A DNA stretch of 38,582 nt from Catenulispora sp. (GTDB lineage Bacteria; Actinomycetota; Actinomycetes; Streptomycetales; Catenulisporaceae). Below, piece after piece: positions 17,905 to 26,615 of this stretch. The position numbers and the translations under genes were made by a program. Location: contig JABFWL010000146.1 of NCBI GenBank assembly GCA_013362315.1, positions 1 to 38,582 of the forward strand. The letters run 5' to 3'. Position 1 is the stretch's first letter, and each line of letters opens with the position of its first letter. A model generated the notes under the pieces. The model worked only from the letters and a program-made list of their open reading frames with translations. It ran no database searches and was not told where the DNA came from.

Positions 17905-18996
17905 TTGGCCGACCCGGGCAAGCTGGCTTCCGGCATCAAGATCCAGATCAACTACACCCAGCTCAAGGCGGCTGCGGACAACATGGACGTGCTGCGGAAG
18001 AACCTCGACTCGCAGCTCTCAGCATGGAAGTCGGGCATCACGGGCAGCCAGATGGTGGGCAACTCCATGCAACTCGGCACCTTCAGCGGAAGCGGGCACG
18101 ACAAGCTGGACCACTCGCTGTACAAGTTCTACGACAACTTCACCAGCATCGCGGGGGATGCGAAGACCAAGCTGGAGAAGCTGGCCCAGACCTTCCGCAC
18201 GGTGGCGCTCCAGTTCCTGGACAACGACCTCGGCCTGGCCTCGAGCATCAACTACCAGAGCTACCAGTACCTGCTGAGCGCCTGGAACAGCAAGGAGGCC
18301 GCCTGGAAGCACTACCAGGCGACGAAGAACGAGGAGACCACGTTCCAGACGTACGACGAGCACGGGAACCTCGTCACACAGCACATCCCGATGTGGGCGC
18401 CGGGCAGTCCGACGCCGACGGACCCGGGGGCGGCGCCGACGTCGTACAACAATCTCAAGGACGTCACGAACCCGCTGTTCGGCTTCGGCAACACGGCGCC
18501 TGGACCGAACGACCCGAAGCTGCTGGTCGCCACCGATGTGCAGAAGTTCGGCGCCGGGGCGGCGTCGATGACCACGACGGTGCACCTGGACCAGAGCGTG
18601 CTGGACACCAACACCGGCCCCAACCCGCCGGACTCGGCCCATCAGCAGAGCCCGGTCACGCAGAGCGACACCAGCGTGACCTACGACGGCGGCACGTACA
18701 CCGAGAGCACCACGTACGAGGTCGCGAAGCCGTACAACTACACGACGCACATCACGCACGCCGACGGGACGACCGAGACGGCCACCTGCACCGCCAACGC
18801 GGATGGCAGTAGCGCGGTGTGGACGGACGTCACGAAGCACACCGACGGCTCGGTCGATACCTACAAGTGGACCGGCAACGCCAAGAGCCCCGGCGACCGC
18901 ACCCTGGTCGACTCCCCGTCCATGCACACGAAGGACACAGGCGGCGGCAACGGAGACACCGGTAGCGGTGGCGGCGGCCGCGGCGGCCGCATCTAG
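17905..18996 (+). CDS. WXG100-like T7SS substrate with beta-rich C-terminus
   Basis: 363 residues, TTG start with GAAGGGG 7 nt upstream. No signal peptide. Residues 12-135 are predicted helical, in the style of a WXG100/PPE-like head (INYTQLKAAADNMDVL, LSAWKSGITG, LDHSLYKFYDNF). YKFYD at 73-77 fits the YxxxD/E export motif, although it lies in a helix rather than at a C-terminus. Residues 160-250 are Pro/Asn/Asp-rich, and 250-330 are Thr/Tyr-rich beta repeats (YDGGTYTESTTYEV, THADGTTETATC, HTDGSVDTYKW). The protein ends in a Gly/Arg tail (GGGGRGGRI). It is first in an operon with the two small WXG100-like genes (43-nt gap) and is transcribed divergently from the giant gene. Likely exported by the T7SS; I do not recognise a named family beyond that. 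Confidence 0.75.
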   Translation: MADPGKLASGIKIQINYTQLKAAADNMDVLRKNLDSQLSAWKSGITGSQMVGNSMQLGTFSGSGHDKLDHSLYKFYDNFTSIAGDAKTKLEKLAQTFRTVALQFLDNDLGLASSINYQSYQYLLSAWNSKEAAWKHYQATKNEETTFQTYDEHGNLVTQHIPMWAPGSPTPTDPGAAPTSYNNLKDVTNPLFGFGNTAPGPNDPKLLVATDVQKFGAGAASMTTTVHLDQSVLDTNTGPNPPDSAHQQSPVTQSDTSVTYDGGTYTESTTYEVAKPYNYTTHITHADGTTETATCTANADGSSAVWTDVTKHTDGSVDTYKWTGNAKSPGDRTLVDSPSMHTKDTGGGNGDTGSGGGGRGGRI

Positions 18997-19039
18997 GCGA
19001 TCTCTCCCTTCACGTTCCATTCACCGGAAGGCAAACCAC

Positions 19040-19351
19040 ATGGTCAGCAACATCAACATCGACAGCGACCAGATCAACACCGCGACCACGACCCTGAACA
19101 AGGCCGTCGGCGACATCCCGCAGCAGCTCAACAACCTGCTGAACGCGGTCAACAACTTGCTGGGCTCAAAGGAGGGCGGCCTGTTCCTGTCGCAGTCGAG
19201 CCCGGCATTCCAGACCGCGTACAAGAACTTCAACGACTCGCTGGTGGCCGCGGTGCAGACCATCGGCTCGTTCTCGCAGCAGTTCACGAGCATCGCCAAC
19301 AGCATCAACGGCATGGACGAGTCGATCGCGAAGAGCATCAACGGGAAGTAA
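19040..19351 (+). CDS. WXG100-like protein 1 (Trp motif replaced by GGLF)
   Basis: 103 residues, ATG start with GGAAGG 9 nt upstream. The size and helix-turn-helix pattern are those of an ESAT-6/WXG100 protein, but the W-x-G turn is replaced by GGLFLSQSSPAF at residues 46-57. The next gene has the same turn (GGLYMEQSSPAL). It is Asn/Gln/Ser-rich with no signal peptide. WXG100 proteins form helical hairpin dimers and are exported by the FtsK/SpoIIIE-type ATPase EccC, whose gene lies convergently nearby. The two adjacent genes probably form a heterodimer, as EsxA/EsxB do; this is inferred. No clear C-terminal YxxxD/E is present, so the export signal may come from a partner. Confidence 0.85.
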   Translation: MVSNINIDSDQINTATTTLNKAVGDIPQQLNNLLNAVNNLLGSKEGGLFLSQSSPAFQTAYKNFNDSLVAAVQTIGSFSQQFTSIANSINGMDESIAKSINGK

Positions 19352-19359
19352 TCCCGCAC

Positions 19360-19398
19360 GCCCCGCACTGAGCAGGCCCCGAGGCCCCGCACTGAGCA
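19360..19398 (+). repeat. Two 15-bp direct repeats between the WXG100-like genes
   Basis: GCCCCGCACTGAGCA occurs at 19360-19374 and 19384-19398 (24-bp period) in the 71-nt spacer of the operon. It may be a duplication scar or an mRNA-level element; no function is evident. Confidence 0.7.
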
Positions 19399-19422
19399 CG
19401 CCCGAACGACACAGGAGCAGAC

Positions 19423-19740
19423 ATGCCTTCCGCAGTATTCGACTACAGCAAGGTCGAGACAGTCGCCACCCAGCTGCACAACGCCAACACCGAGCTCGTC
19501 AACCGCCTGAACGACCTGCAGAACACGGTGACCGCCATGCTGAGCTCCGGCGGCGGCCTCTACATGGAGCAGTCCAGCCCCGCGCTGCACGACGCGTACG
19601 CGCACTTCACCGTGACGCTGCAGAACGCGATGAACAACATCGGGAACTTCGCGACGCAGTTCGACAAGATCAAGAAGGGGCTGGCCGACTTCGACGACAG
19701 CACGCAGAAGGCTGTCATCGCCGCCGGGCAGAAGCAGTAG
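19423..19740 (+). CDS. WXG100-like protein 2 (GGLY variant)
   Basis: 105 residues, ATG start with AGGAG 7 nt upstream. It is a two-helix protein of WXG100 size. The central turn is GGGLYMEQSSPALHDAYAHF (residues 43-62), aligning with GGLFLSQSSPAFQTAYKNF of the preceding gene, so the pair is paralogous. The conserved block GGL(F/Y)-x-x-QSSPA-x-x-x-AY-x-x-F replaces the W-x-G motif. The first helix (FDYSKVETVATQLHNANTELV) and last helix (QFDKIKKGLADFDDSTQKAV) are amphipathic, and the tail KKGLADFDD has no YxxxD/E. It is likely the heterodimer partner of the 103-residue protein and is exported with it or with the 363-residue substrate. A strong stem-loop follows 53 nt after the stop. Confidence 0.85.
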   Translation: MPSAVFDYSKVETVATQLHNANTELVNRLNDLQNTVTAMLSSGGGLYMEQSSPALHDAYAHFTVTLQNAMNNIGNFATQFDKIKKGLADFDDSTQKAVIAAGQKQ

Positions 19741-19744
19741 GGGC

Positions 19745-19776
19745 GCGCGGTACGGCGCAATACAGCGCGGTACGGC
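19745..19776. repeat. Two 12-bp direct repeats
   Basis: GCGCGGTACGGC at 19745-19756 and 19765-19776 (20-bp period), just downstream of the WXG100 operon. No function is evident. Confidence 0.6.
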
Positions 19777-19792
19777 ACGCTGTGGCGCGACT

Positions 19793-19817
19793 GGCCGGCT
19801 GAGGTGATCAGCCGGCC
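19793..19817. terminator. Bidirectional stem-loop between convergent operons
   Basis: GGCCGGCTGA, loop GGTGA, TCAGCCGGCC: a perfect 10-bp GC-rich stem with a 5-nt loop. It lies between the stop of the rightward WXG100 operon (19740) and the stop of the leftward lectin gene (19867). There is no T-tract, as is common for actinomycete terminators. It can serve both strands. Confidence 0.8.
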
Positions 19818-19866
19818 GGTGCAGCACGACGACCGGCAGTGAGGCCGTCCGACAGCAGGGCCGCCC

Positions 19867-20841
19867 TCAGTTCCCGAAATCGAACCAATGCATACTCACG
19901 AACGGCTGCGGCTGCCCACTGCCAAACGTCACGTAGACGTCGTGCACCCCGGTCGTGCGGTTCATGTTCATCGGTACCGTGCGCCAACTCTGCCAGCCAC
20001 CCGTGTTCGCGATGTCGAAGACCGCGGCCGGCGCGCTCGTCAGGCTGTCCATGTGGACCTCGACGCGGCCGCTGATGCCCGCCGCGGCGCCGGAGGCGAC
20101 GCGGCCGAGGAACTGGGTGGCGCCGGTGCCGAAGTCGACGTGCGGGTACTCCGCCCACGCGCCGTCCGCGAGGCTGCCGAGGTCCTGGTTGCCGCCGCGG
20201 GAAGGGTCGTCGGCCGTCGCCTCGGCGGTGACGTCCCAGCACGAGGTGTGCGCGCCGGCGGCGATCGGCGCGAACGCGTCGCTGCTCGACCCCGAGCCGG
20301 CGGCGCAGCCGGCGGGCGGAGCTGGAGCCGGAGCCGGAGCTGGAGCCGAAGGCGGGGGCGGGGCGGAGGTCCGGGCGGAGGTCGGGGCCGGCGCATGCGA
20401 GGACGGGGCCACAGACGGCTTCGTCGAAGGCCGTGACGCCGGCGAAGCCGGGTCCGGCGACGGCTGCGACGGCTGCGGGGGCTGCGCGGCGCTGGAATCC
20501 GGCCCCGCCTGCGTGACGGTCGTCGTCGCGACCGGCGGCGCGGGGGCGGCCGGAGACGACGGGGCCGCGGCCGATGAGGAGCCAGCGGTGACCGCCGGCG
20601 AAGCCGAGTCCGACGAACTCGCCGAACTCGCCGGACTCGCCGGACTCGCCGAACCACCCGCCGCCGCGACGGGACTCGACGCCACTCGCGCCGCGACGTC
20701 GGCCGCCGACACGTGCCGCGGGGAACCCGACGAGCCCCCGCCGGGAAGCAGGATCAGCCCGAAGCCCACCACGATCGCCGCGGCACCGCCGATACCCGCC
20801 TGCTTGCGGCGCATACTCAGACCGAGACCTGAACCATACAT
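19867..20841 (-). CDS. Membrane-anchored stalked CBM6 lectin
   Basis: 324 residues from ATG at 20841-20839 (AGGGGA 6 nt upstream; a GTG six codons earlier has no good ribosome site). Residues about 14-31 (GIGGAAAIVVGFGLILLPGG) form a signal anchor after Arg-Arg-Lys. About 130 residues of Ser/Pro/Ala stalk follow. The C-terminal 130 residues are a carbohydrate-binding module of family 6 type (ADGAWAEYPHVDFGTG, then NTGGWQSW, TTGVHDVYVTFGSGQPQPF and HWFDF). CBM6 binds beta-glucans, xylan or agarose; the ligand here is unknown. It is the last gene of the leftward sigma/TM/EccC operon, 30 nt after eccC. The same anchor, stalk and lectin plan recurs at 27575-28474 with a different lectin fold. It may tether the secretion machine or the cell to a glycan. 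Confidence 0.85.
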   Translation of the reverse strand: MYGSGLGLSMRRKQAGIGGAAAIVVGFGLILLPGGGSSGSPRHVSAADVAARVASSPVAAAGGSASPASPASSASSSDSASPAVTAGSSSAAAPSSPAAPAPPVATTTVTQAGPDSSAAQPPQPSQPSPDPASPASRPSTKPSVAPSSHAPAPTSARTSAPPPPSAPAPAPAPAPPAGCAAGSGSSSDAFAPIAAGAHTSCWDVTAEATADDPSRGGNQDLGSLADGAWAEYPHVDFGTGATQFLGRVASGAAAGISGRVEVHMDSLTSAPAAVFDIANTGGWQSWRTVPMNMNRTTGVHDVYVTFGSGQPQPFVSMHWFDFGN

Positions 20842-20871
20842 ATCCGTCCCCTGCTTCACTTCGTCACGTCG

Positions 20872-23800
20872 CTACTTCAACTCCGTATGCGGGATCAGCA
20901 GCGACAGAACACTCCCGGTCGCCGCGTCCCCCGTCAGCCCGCGCCCGAACCGAGCCGGCCGCCGCACCAAGTCCTGCGGCAGCCGCACTCCGATGCAGTC
21001 CCCCTCAGCCAGGCTCTGCGGCGCCAGCAGCACCCCGGTCCGCGACCGCCGCAGCTCCGCCGCCCACCCGATCACCGCCTGCACGAACGTCTCCGGCGAC
21101 CCGGCCGCCGCCAGCCCGATCCCCTGGTCCCGCCCCGTCGCGATCAGGTCTCGCAGCGTGTTGTCGGCCGGGGTGTGCAGCAGCAGGTCCGTGTCGTCGA
21201 TCAGCACCGCCGCCGGCGTCCCCACCTCGGCCAGCGCTTCGGTGATCTCCGGCCCCGCCAGCTGCGGGGCGCTCAGCACCCGCACCCGCGGCTGCCCCTG
21301 CAGCCGGCGCAGCGGTGATTCCCGCGGCGTGATCACCACCAGTCCGGTCCCCCCGGCCAGCAGCGAGACCGCCATCGTCGCGAGCACCGTGCTGCGACCG
21401 GTGCCGACCGGCCCGAGCACCACACACCCGCGCGCCGCCAGATCCACCCCGTGCGGGGCGATGTCGTCTCCGCTCAGCCCCAGCAGCGCCCACAGCGGAC
21501 GCGGCGGCTCGGCCGGCATCCGCTCCCAGGCCTGCGTGAACGTCAGCGACGAGGGCAGCGGCGCGACGGGATACGGCCGCGCCGCCTTCGACACGTCCTG
21601 GTCCCGCTCCCGCGCCGCCTCGCCGATCCTGCGCAGCGCCTCGGCCTGCGCCGCACCCGAGGGATCCGGCGCGAGCAGCGCGATCTGCGACTCCGTGCAG
21701 TCCTCGGACCGCCACCCGCGCCCCGGCGGCACGACCGTCGGCAGGTCGGAGTGGCTCATCCCGATCAGCATGTAGTCCGACCGGTCGTTCATCCGCAGCA
21801 CGAACTTCTCCTCGTTCAGGCTGCTGAGCTTGCCGTTGAGCAGCGCCCGGTCCCCGGACACGATCATGTGCACCCCGGCCGCCGCGCCCTCCCGGACCAG
21901 CTGCGAGAACATCTCGACCAGCCGGCCGTTGTCGAACTCCCCGATCGCGGTGTGCAGCGCCTCCCAGGCGTCCACGAACACGACGACGTGCGCCGGCCGC
22001 ACCTGCCCCGGCGGCATCGTCTCGCGCAGCTCGGCCAGGTTCGCCGCGCTGTGCACGGTCAGCAGATCCTGTCGCCGGGTGAGCTCGGCGACCAGCCGGG
22101 TCAGCAGCCGCTCGATCCGCTCCCGGTCGGCCCGCTGCACCACGGCCCCGCAGTGCGGCAGCGACTCCAGCACGGTCAGCGCACCGCCGCCGGCGTCGAT
22201 CCCGTACATGTGCACGTCGGCCGTGGACACCGTCCGCGCCAGCGCGCCGGCCAGCGTCCGCAGCGCCTGCGTCCGGCCGGAGCGCGCCGAGCCGACGAAG
22301 TACAGGTGTCCGTCGCGGTCCGGGTTGAACACCAGCGGCGCCTGCGCCTGCCGCGCCGGGAGGTCGTCGAGCCCGTAGGACACCGGGATCAGACGAGTGC
22401 CGTGCCGCACGGTCCCCAGCGGACGGATCTGCGGCACGTCGTCCAACAGCAGCATCGTCGGCAGCGGCGCCAGCCACGGACTGGGCCCCGGCTCGCATCC
22501 GACCAGCGCCGCCGCCTCGTTGATCGCGCTGACCAGTTCCGACAGATCGGTCGGCCCGACCTGCTCGGCGTTGGCGGCCGTGGCGGCGCTCGCCACGCTC
22601 AGCGCGGTCGGCGGGAGTCGGCGGCCGAGCCGCTGCCAGGGCATGGCCGCCGCGGCCGTTGGCGGAGGCGGGGCGCTGTCCGGCTCGTCCGCGTCGAAGT
22701 CGACCGGCCGCGCGGCGCCGGCGTACCCGGTCTGGAACGGCACGACCATCTGGTGCCCGAGCCGGGCCAGCGCGCGCCCGGGCGTCGTGGCCGAGATCCC
22801 CGCCGCGTCGGTGGTGTCGATGACGTCGCGGCTCTCCGTGCCGTCGGTCATCCGCAGCGAGATGCGCAGGTTCGTGTTGGCCCGGATGTCGGCGGTGACC
22901 GCGCCGGCCGGCCGCTGCGTGGCGAGCACCAGGTGCAGGCCGAGCGACCGGCCGCGCTGGGAGATGCCGACCACGCCGTGGACGAAGTCCGGCACCTCAC
23001 GCGCCAGGGTGGCGAACTCGTCGATCACGATGACCAGCCGCGGCAGCGGCGCCAGCTCCGGATCCCGGGCCCGCATCGCCTGGTATTCCGGGTGGTCCTT
23101 GGCCCCGGCGGCGGCCAGCAGCTGCTCGCGGCGCCGCAGCTCCGCACCGAGCGAGGTCAGGGCCCGGTCCACGAGGTGGTCGTCGAGGTCGGTGACCATG
23201 CCGAGGGTGTGCGTGAGCCGGACGCAGTCCCGGAACGCGCTGCCGCCCTTGTAGTCGACGAGCACGAACACCAGCTCGTCCGGCCGGTTCGCGGTGGCCA
23301 GCGCGGCGACCATGGCCTGCAGCAGCTCGGACTTGCCGGAGCCGGTGGTGCCGCCGATCAGCGCGTGCGGGCCGTCGGTGACCAGGTCGAACACCGCCGG
23401 ACCGTCGTAGCCCGCGCCGAGGACGAACGCGGTCGAGGCCGGCCGGCGCTCCCATCCGGCGACGATCCGGTCCGCCGCCGGCGGCTCCAGCCCGAGCAGG
23501 TCCAGCAGCGCCACCGAGTCCGGCAGCATGCCGCGGTCCTCGGAGGTGACGTCCCGGATCGGCGCGACGGCCCGGGCCACGGTGTCGCACCAGGCGGCGC
23601 TGACGGCGTCGACCCGGACATCCGGAACCGGCACCGCACCGCGCTGCCGCACGGTCGCGTAGTACCCGCCGGGCCGGGGGCAGTCCTGCAGCGCCACGAC
23701 GGCGGCGCACTCCTCGGGCAGCAGCCCTTCACGCTGGTCCAGACAGACGAAGAAGACCCGGACCGCAGGGCCGTCCTTCAGGATCTGCACCATGCCCGGC

Positions 23801-25545
23801 ACCTCGCGCAGCCGGCGCGCGCCGTCCACGATCACGACCACGTCCGGCTCGGTGAACATCACCGAGGTGATCGCCGAGCCGCGGGCCTGCGTCCGGGCGT
23901 TGACCACCGAGCCGAGCTCGGCGACCCGGTTGGCCACGGTCTCCGGGTCGTTGCCGATCCGGACCAGCGCTCCGTGATGCTCGGGGAAGCGCGCGTGCGG
24001 GAGCCAGCGCAGCCAGTCCCAGTCCGGCTCGGTCTCGGCGTCGGTGAGCAGGTGGATCTGCACGTCGCGCGGGCTCTGCAGGACGCCGGCCTGGACGACC
24101 AGCCAGCGGGCCAGGTCCCGGACCGCCGCCGGCGGTCCGGCCAGGCCGGTGACGCCGAGCCCGGCCAGGTCCAGGGACAGCGGTGCGGCCGGCACCCGCC
24201 AGGGCGGGCCCTGCTGCTGGTAGCTGCCGGGTTCGTCGACCACAACCAGGGCGGGCACGTCGGCCGTGCCGACCCGCGCGGTCAGGTGGTCGCCGTCGGC
24301 ACGGCGTCGCTCCCACAGCCGGGTTCCGGGGCCGACCGCGATCTGGCCGAGGGTCGCCGGATCGGGCGAGGCCTGGTTGCGCAGCACGCGTTCGGCCGCG
24401 ACGGCCGCGGCGATCTCGACCTCGCGCCGGGCCCTGGTCCGGCGGTACTCGATCATGGCCAGCCGGTGGGACTTGCGGCCGGTCCGGCGGTCGCTGATCA
24501 GGTTCGTGATCGCGAAGACCGGGCTGAACAGCGTGAAGACGAGGTAGAAGTAGGAATGGAAGAGGAACACCATGGCGAAGCCCATGACCATCGGGGCCAG
24601 CATGGTGAGCATGGCGAACGGACGCCTGCCCGGCGCGACCGGGACGCCCGGCATCCGGAACCGGTTCGGTGCCAGCGGCGACATGATGCGCGGCGGGCGG
24701 TTGTAGTCCAGGCCCAGGCCCCGCTCGGAGCGGCGGACGTCGGCGTCGGCCAGGGCCGGCGGGCAGACCCGCAGGACGGTGCCGGCGAGTTCGAAGTCCT
24801 CGTTGACGGCGACCGCGAACTGTCCGGGCTCGGCGTCCTTCGCCTGTGCCTTCGGCGGTTCCAGGCGTGCCTGCTTGGCCGCTTCCTTCGCCGCCGCCCG
24901 CTGTGCCTTCTGTGCCTTCTGTGCCTTCTGGTCCGGCGGATTCCCGGTGTCGGGCTCGGCGGCCAGCGGCGGGACCACGGCGATCGGACGGGCGGCGGGC
25001 TCGGGCCCGCCGGGCCGGGAGTCGGCGTACTCGAACTCTGCGACGAGGACGGAGCCGTCGGGGCGGACCGTGAGCCGGGCTGTGTGGTCGGCGGGGAATC
25101 CCGCCCAGCGCACCGTGCAGTCCGAACCGGAGCCCGCGAAGTGGCTGCCCAGGCCGAGTCGCCAGACGCGGCCGGCACCGGCGCCGCCGACGGCGCGGAT
25201 CTCCAGCAGCGCGCTCTGCGGGACCAGGCCGTAGTCTTCGGTCGCCACGGTGGCAGCGCCGTCGAGGACGACGCGCGATCCGTCGCGCAGGCCGGTCTGG
25301 CCGAGCAGTCCGCGCCGGTCGGCCTTGACGCCGTCGATCTCGATGCGGGTCGGGACGTATTCGCCGGCCTCGGCAGCCTGGTCGGGGTGGTCGGCGCGAT
25401 CGGCGCGCTCGGCGTCCCCGTCGGTCAGCACCGCGAGCCGGGCCGCCGCCTCCGCGAGTTCGGACGCCGGGGAAGTCTCCAGGACGACGTCCGTCGTCGT
25501 GGCGGAACCGTCACGGGAGCCGTGGACGGTGAGGGCTATGCGCAT
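20872..25545 (-). CDS. eccC: FtsK/SpoIIIE-type T7SS ATPase, single-chain EccC/EssC
   Basis: 1557 residues. The N-terminal 260 residues hold FHA-like or ubiquitin-like beta regions (EssC-type) plus a KAQ repeat linker. DYNRPPRI at 280-287 precedes two membrane segments (about 311-350). Three FtsK-like domains follow. D1 has an intact Walker A GGTTGSGKSE (731-740) and Walker B VIVIDEFA (838-845), with ATQRP at 875-879. D2 has GSARSGRTQ (1085-1093) and VVVFVDAW. D3 has GPVGTGRST (1378-1386) and AVLIDDTD. D2 and D3 therefore carry Arg instead of the Walker Lys. EccC powers export of WXG100 substrates, and D3 normally binds their signal. Start ATG at 25545-25543 lies 8 nt after the upstream stop (GGAG about 11 nt upstream), so translation is probably coupled. 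EccB, EccD and EccE are absent from the window. Confidence 0.93.
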   Translation of the reverse strand: MRIALTVHGSRDGSATTTDVVLETSPASELAEAAARLAVLTDGDAERADRADHPDQAAEAGEYVPTRIEIDGVKADRRGLLGQTGLRDGSRVVLDGAATVATEDYGLVPQSALLEIRAVGGAGAGRVWRLGLGSHFAGSGSDCTVRWAGFPADHTARLTVRPDGSVLVAEFEYADSRPGGPEPAARPIAVVPPLAAEPDTGNPPDQKAQKAQKAQRAAAKEAAKQARLEPPKAQAKDAEPGQFAVAVNEDFELAGTVLRVCPPALADADVRRSERGLGLDYNRPPRIMSPLAPNRFRMPGVPVAPGRRPFAMLTMLAPMVMGFAMVFLFHSYFYLVFTLFSPVFAITNLISDRRTGRKSHRLAMIEYRRTRARREVEIAAAVAAERVLRNQASPDPATLGQIAVGPGTRLWERRRADGDHLTARVGTADVPALVVVDEPGSYQQQGPPWRVPAAPLSLDLAGLGVTGLAGPPAAVRDLARWLVVQAGVLQSPRDVQIHLLTDAETEPDWDWLRWLPHARFPEHHGALVRIGNDPETVANRVAELGSVVNARTQARGSAITSVMFTEPDVVVIVDGARRLREVPGMVQILKDGPAVRVFFVCLDQREGLLPEECAAVVALQDCPRPGGYYATVRQRGAVPVPDVRVDAVSAAWCDTVARAVAPIRDVTSEDRGMLPDSVALLDLLGLEPPAADRIVAGWERRPASTAFVLGAGYDGPAVFDLVTDGPHALIGGTTGSGKSELLQAMVAALATANRPDELVFVLVDYKGGSAFRDCVRLTHTLGMVTDLDDHLVDRALTSLGAELRRREQLLAAAGAKDHPEYQAMRARDPELAPLPRLVIVIDEFATLAREVPDFVHGVVGISQRGRSLGLHLVLATQRPAGAVTADIRANTNLRISLRMTDGTESRDVIDTTDAAGISATTPGRALARLGHQMVVPFQTGYAGAARPVDFDADEPDSAPPPPTAAAAMPWQRLGRRLPPTALSVASAATAANAEQVGPTDLSELVSAINEAAALVGCEPGPSPWLAPLPTMLLLDDVPQIRPLGTVRHGTRLIPVSYGLDDLPARQAQAPLVFNPDRDGHLYFVGSARSGRTQALRTLAGALARTVSTADVHMYGIDAGGGALTVLESLPHCGAVVQRADRERIERLLTRLVAELTRRQDLLTVHSAANLAELRETMPPGQVRPAHVVVFVDAWEALHTAIGEFDNGRLVEMFSQLVREGAAAGVHMIVSGDRALLNGKLSSLNEEKFVLRMNDRSDYMLIGMSHSDLPTVVPPGRGWRSEDCTESQIALLAPDPSGAAQAEALRRIGEAARERDQDVSKAARPYPVAPLPSSLTFTQAWERMPAEPPRPLWALLGLSGDDIAPHGVDLAARGCVVLGPVGTGRSTVLATMAVSLLAGGTGLVVITPRESPLRRLQGQPRVRVLSAPQLAGPEITEALAEVGTPAAVLIDDTDLLLHTPADNTLRDLIATGRDQGIGLAAAGSPETFVQAVIGWAAELRRSRTGVLLAPQSLAEGDCIGVRLPQDLVRRPARFGRGLTGDAATGSVLSLLIPHTELK
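24901..24930 (-). repeat. 9-bp tandem repeat inside eccC (Lys-Ala-Gln linker)
   Basis: CTGTGCCTT is repeated three times, encoding KAQKAQKAQ on the minus strand in the linker between the N-terminal domain and the membrane segments. It is prone to length variation. Confidence 0.7.
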
Positions 25546-25553
25546 CGAGGGGT

Positions 25554-26588
25554 TTACTCCAGCTCTGCTGAGTGCGCGCGGACGGGATCGACGGCGCTGA
25601 CCGCGTCGAGGTCGTCGTGCGCTTCGGCACGGGCCACGAGCAGAGCCTTCGCGGACGTCGTCTGGGCTGAACTCGTCTGTGCTGAATTCGTAGGGGCTGA
25701 ACTCGTCGGATCAGCGGCGGTGCCGACGTGGGGCTGGGTGCCGAGGCGGTCCAGGAGAGCGGCGGGGGTTGTGGTCGGCGCGCCGGGTTCGTCGGCTGTG
25801 ATCGCTGCTTTGGCTGTGGTCGCTGCTTTGGCAGCGTCAGCCTCGGCGGCCGCGGCCACCTGCTGCGCTGCGGCGGCTGCGGCTGTCGCGTTCCTCGCGT
25901 CCACCGCTTCCAGAGCCGTGGCCAGGTGAATCGTCTGCGCCTTCACGCCGAGCACGCCGGTGTCCAGCTCCCCGTCGGCATCGAGCGTCCAGCGCCACTG
26001 GGCTCCCTCGGCCGGCCCGAAGACGAACCGGACGTCGTGCCCGGCGGCGGCACTGCGGCGCTCCAGCAGCTCCGCCAGGGCTTTCGCAGTATCCTGATCC
26101 CCGTCGATGGAGATCGCGCCCGGAGACTGCGCGGGATCGATGAACACCACAACGGAGCCGGCCGTGCCCACGGCGATGAACGGGTGGTCGGCCGCCTCGT
26201 CGGCCTCGGCCAGGCGCGTCCGGACCGCCGTTCGCACGCGGTCGTCGCCTTCTTCGGCCGTCCACGGCGCGGTCGTCGTGGGGGCGTCGATGCCGGCCAG
26301 GCGGATGACGACGTCGTCGGCGCCGAGCTCGACGGCGTACGGCTCCAGTGGCGCGGCGACGCGCAGCAGCCGCGCGCCGTCCGGGTCGGCGAGAGCGGCG
26401 GCGAACTCCGCTGACGTCAGGACCCTGGCAGGCTTGTTCTCCCGCCAGATGCGGTAGCGGCTCGCGAGGTGGGAGCAGCCCACGTATACGAGCAGAAGAG
26501 CTCCGGCCGCGACGAACACGTACCCTGCGATGTTCCAGGGCTCGGTGTGCGCTCCCGCGGCAACGTACTGATGCGTGTAGTGATCCAT
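25554..26588 (-). CDS. One-TM protein of the T7SS operon
   Basis: 344 residues; the family is not recognised. A short extracytoplasmic-type N-terminus is followed by one membrane helix at about 20-40 (IAGYVFVAAGALLLVYVGCS) and then Arg-rich residues, so the remaining 300 residues are probably cytoplasmic. Residues 55-215 look like a mixed alpha/beta domain. The region after about 225 is an Ala-rich helix (coiled-coil-like), and the tail holds four pentapeptides T(S/N/T)SA(P/Q/K). Start ATG at 26588-26586. It sits 27 nt after the ECF sigma gene and 8 nt before eccC, so it is part of the same transcript. Context suggests a membrane partner of EccC in place of EccB or EccE, or a sigma-factor regulator. 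It lacks the zinc-binding HxxxCxxC motif of common anti-sigma factors. Function unknown. Confidence 0.75.
   Translation of the reverse strand: MDHYTHQYVAAGAHTEPWNIAGYVFVAAGALLLVYVGCSHLASRYRIWRENKPARVLTSAEFAAALADPDGARLLRVAAPLEPYAVELGADDVVIRLAGIDAPTTTAPWTAEEGDDRVRTAVRTRLAEADEAADHPFIAVGTAGSVVVFIDPAQSPGAISIDGDQDTAKALAELLERRSAAAGHDVRFVFGPAEGAQWRWTLDADGELDTGVLGVKAQTIHLATALEAVDARNATAAAAAAQQVAAAAEADAAKAATTAKAAITADEPGAPTTTPAALLDRLGTQPHVGTAADPTSSAPTNSAQTSSAQTTSAKALLVARAEAHDDLDAVSAVDPVRAHSAELE
25664..25708 (-). repeat. Three 15-bp tandem repeats in the C-terminal coding region
   Basis: Three units of the form GGGCTGAACTCGTCT at 25664-25678, 25679-25693 and 25694-25708 (12 or more of 15 bases conserved) encode TSSAP/TNSAQ/TSSAQ pentapeptides. 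Confidence 0.7.
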
Positions 26589-26615
26589 CTGCCGATCCGT
26601 GTGTGGGAGAGGCGA

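Noticed and set aside
10325..18277. A 2650-codon open frame on the plus strand opposite the giant gene
   Set aside because: It is a shadow caused by GC-rich third positions; its translation is low-complexity Val/Glu/Arg/Leu text with no domain. The minus-strand frame has the domains, ribosome site and promoter.
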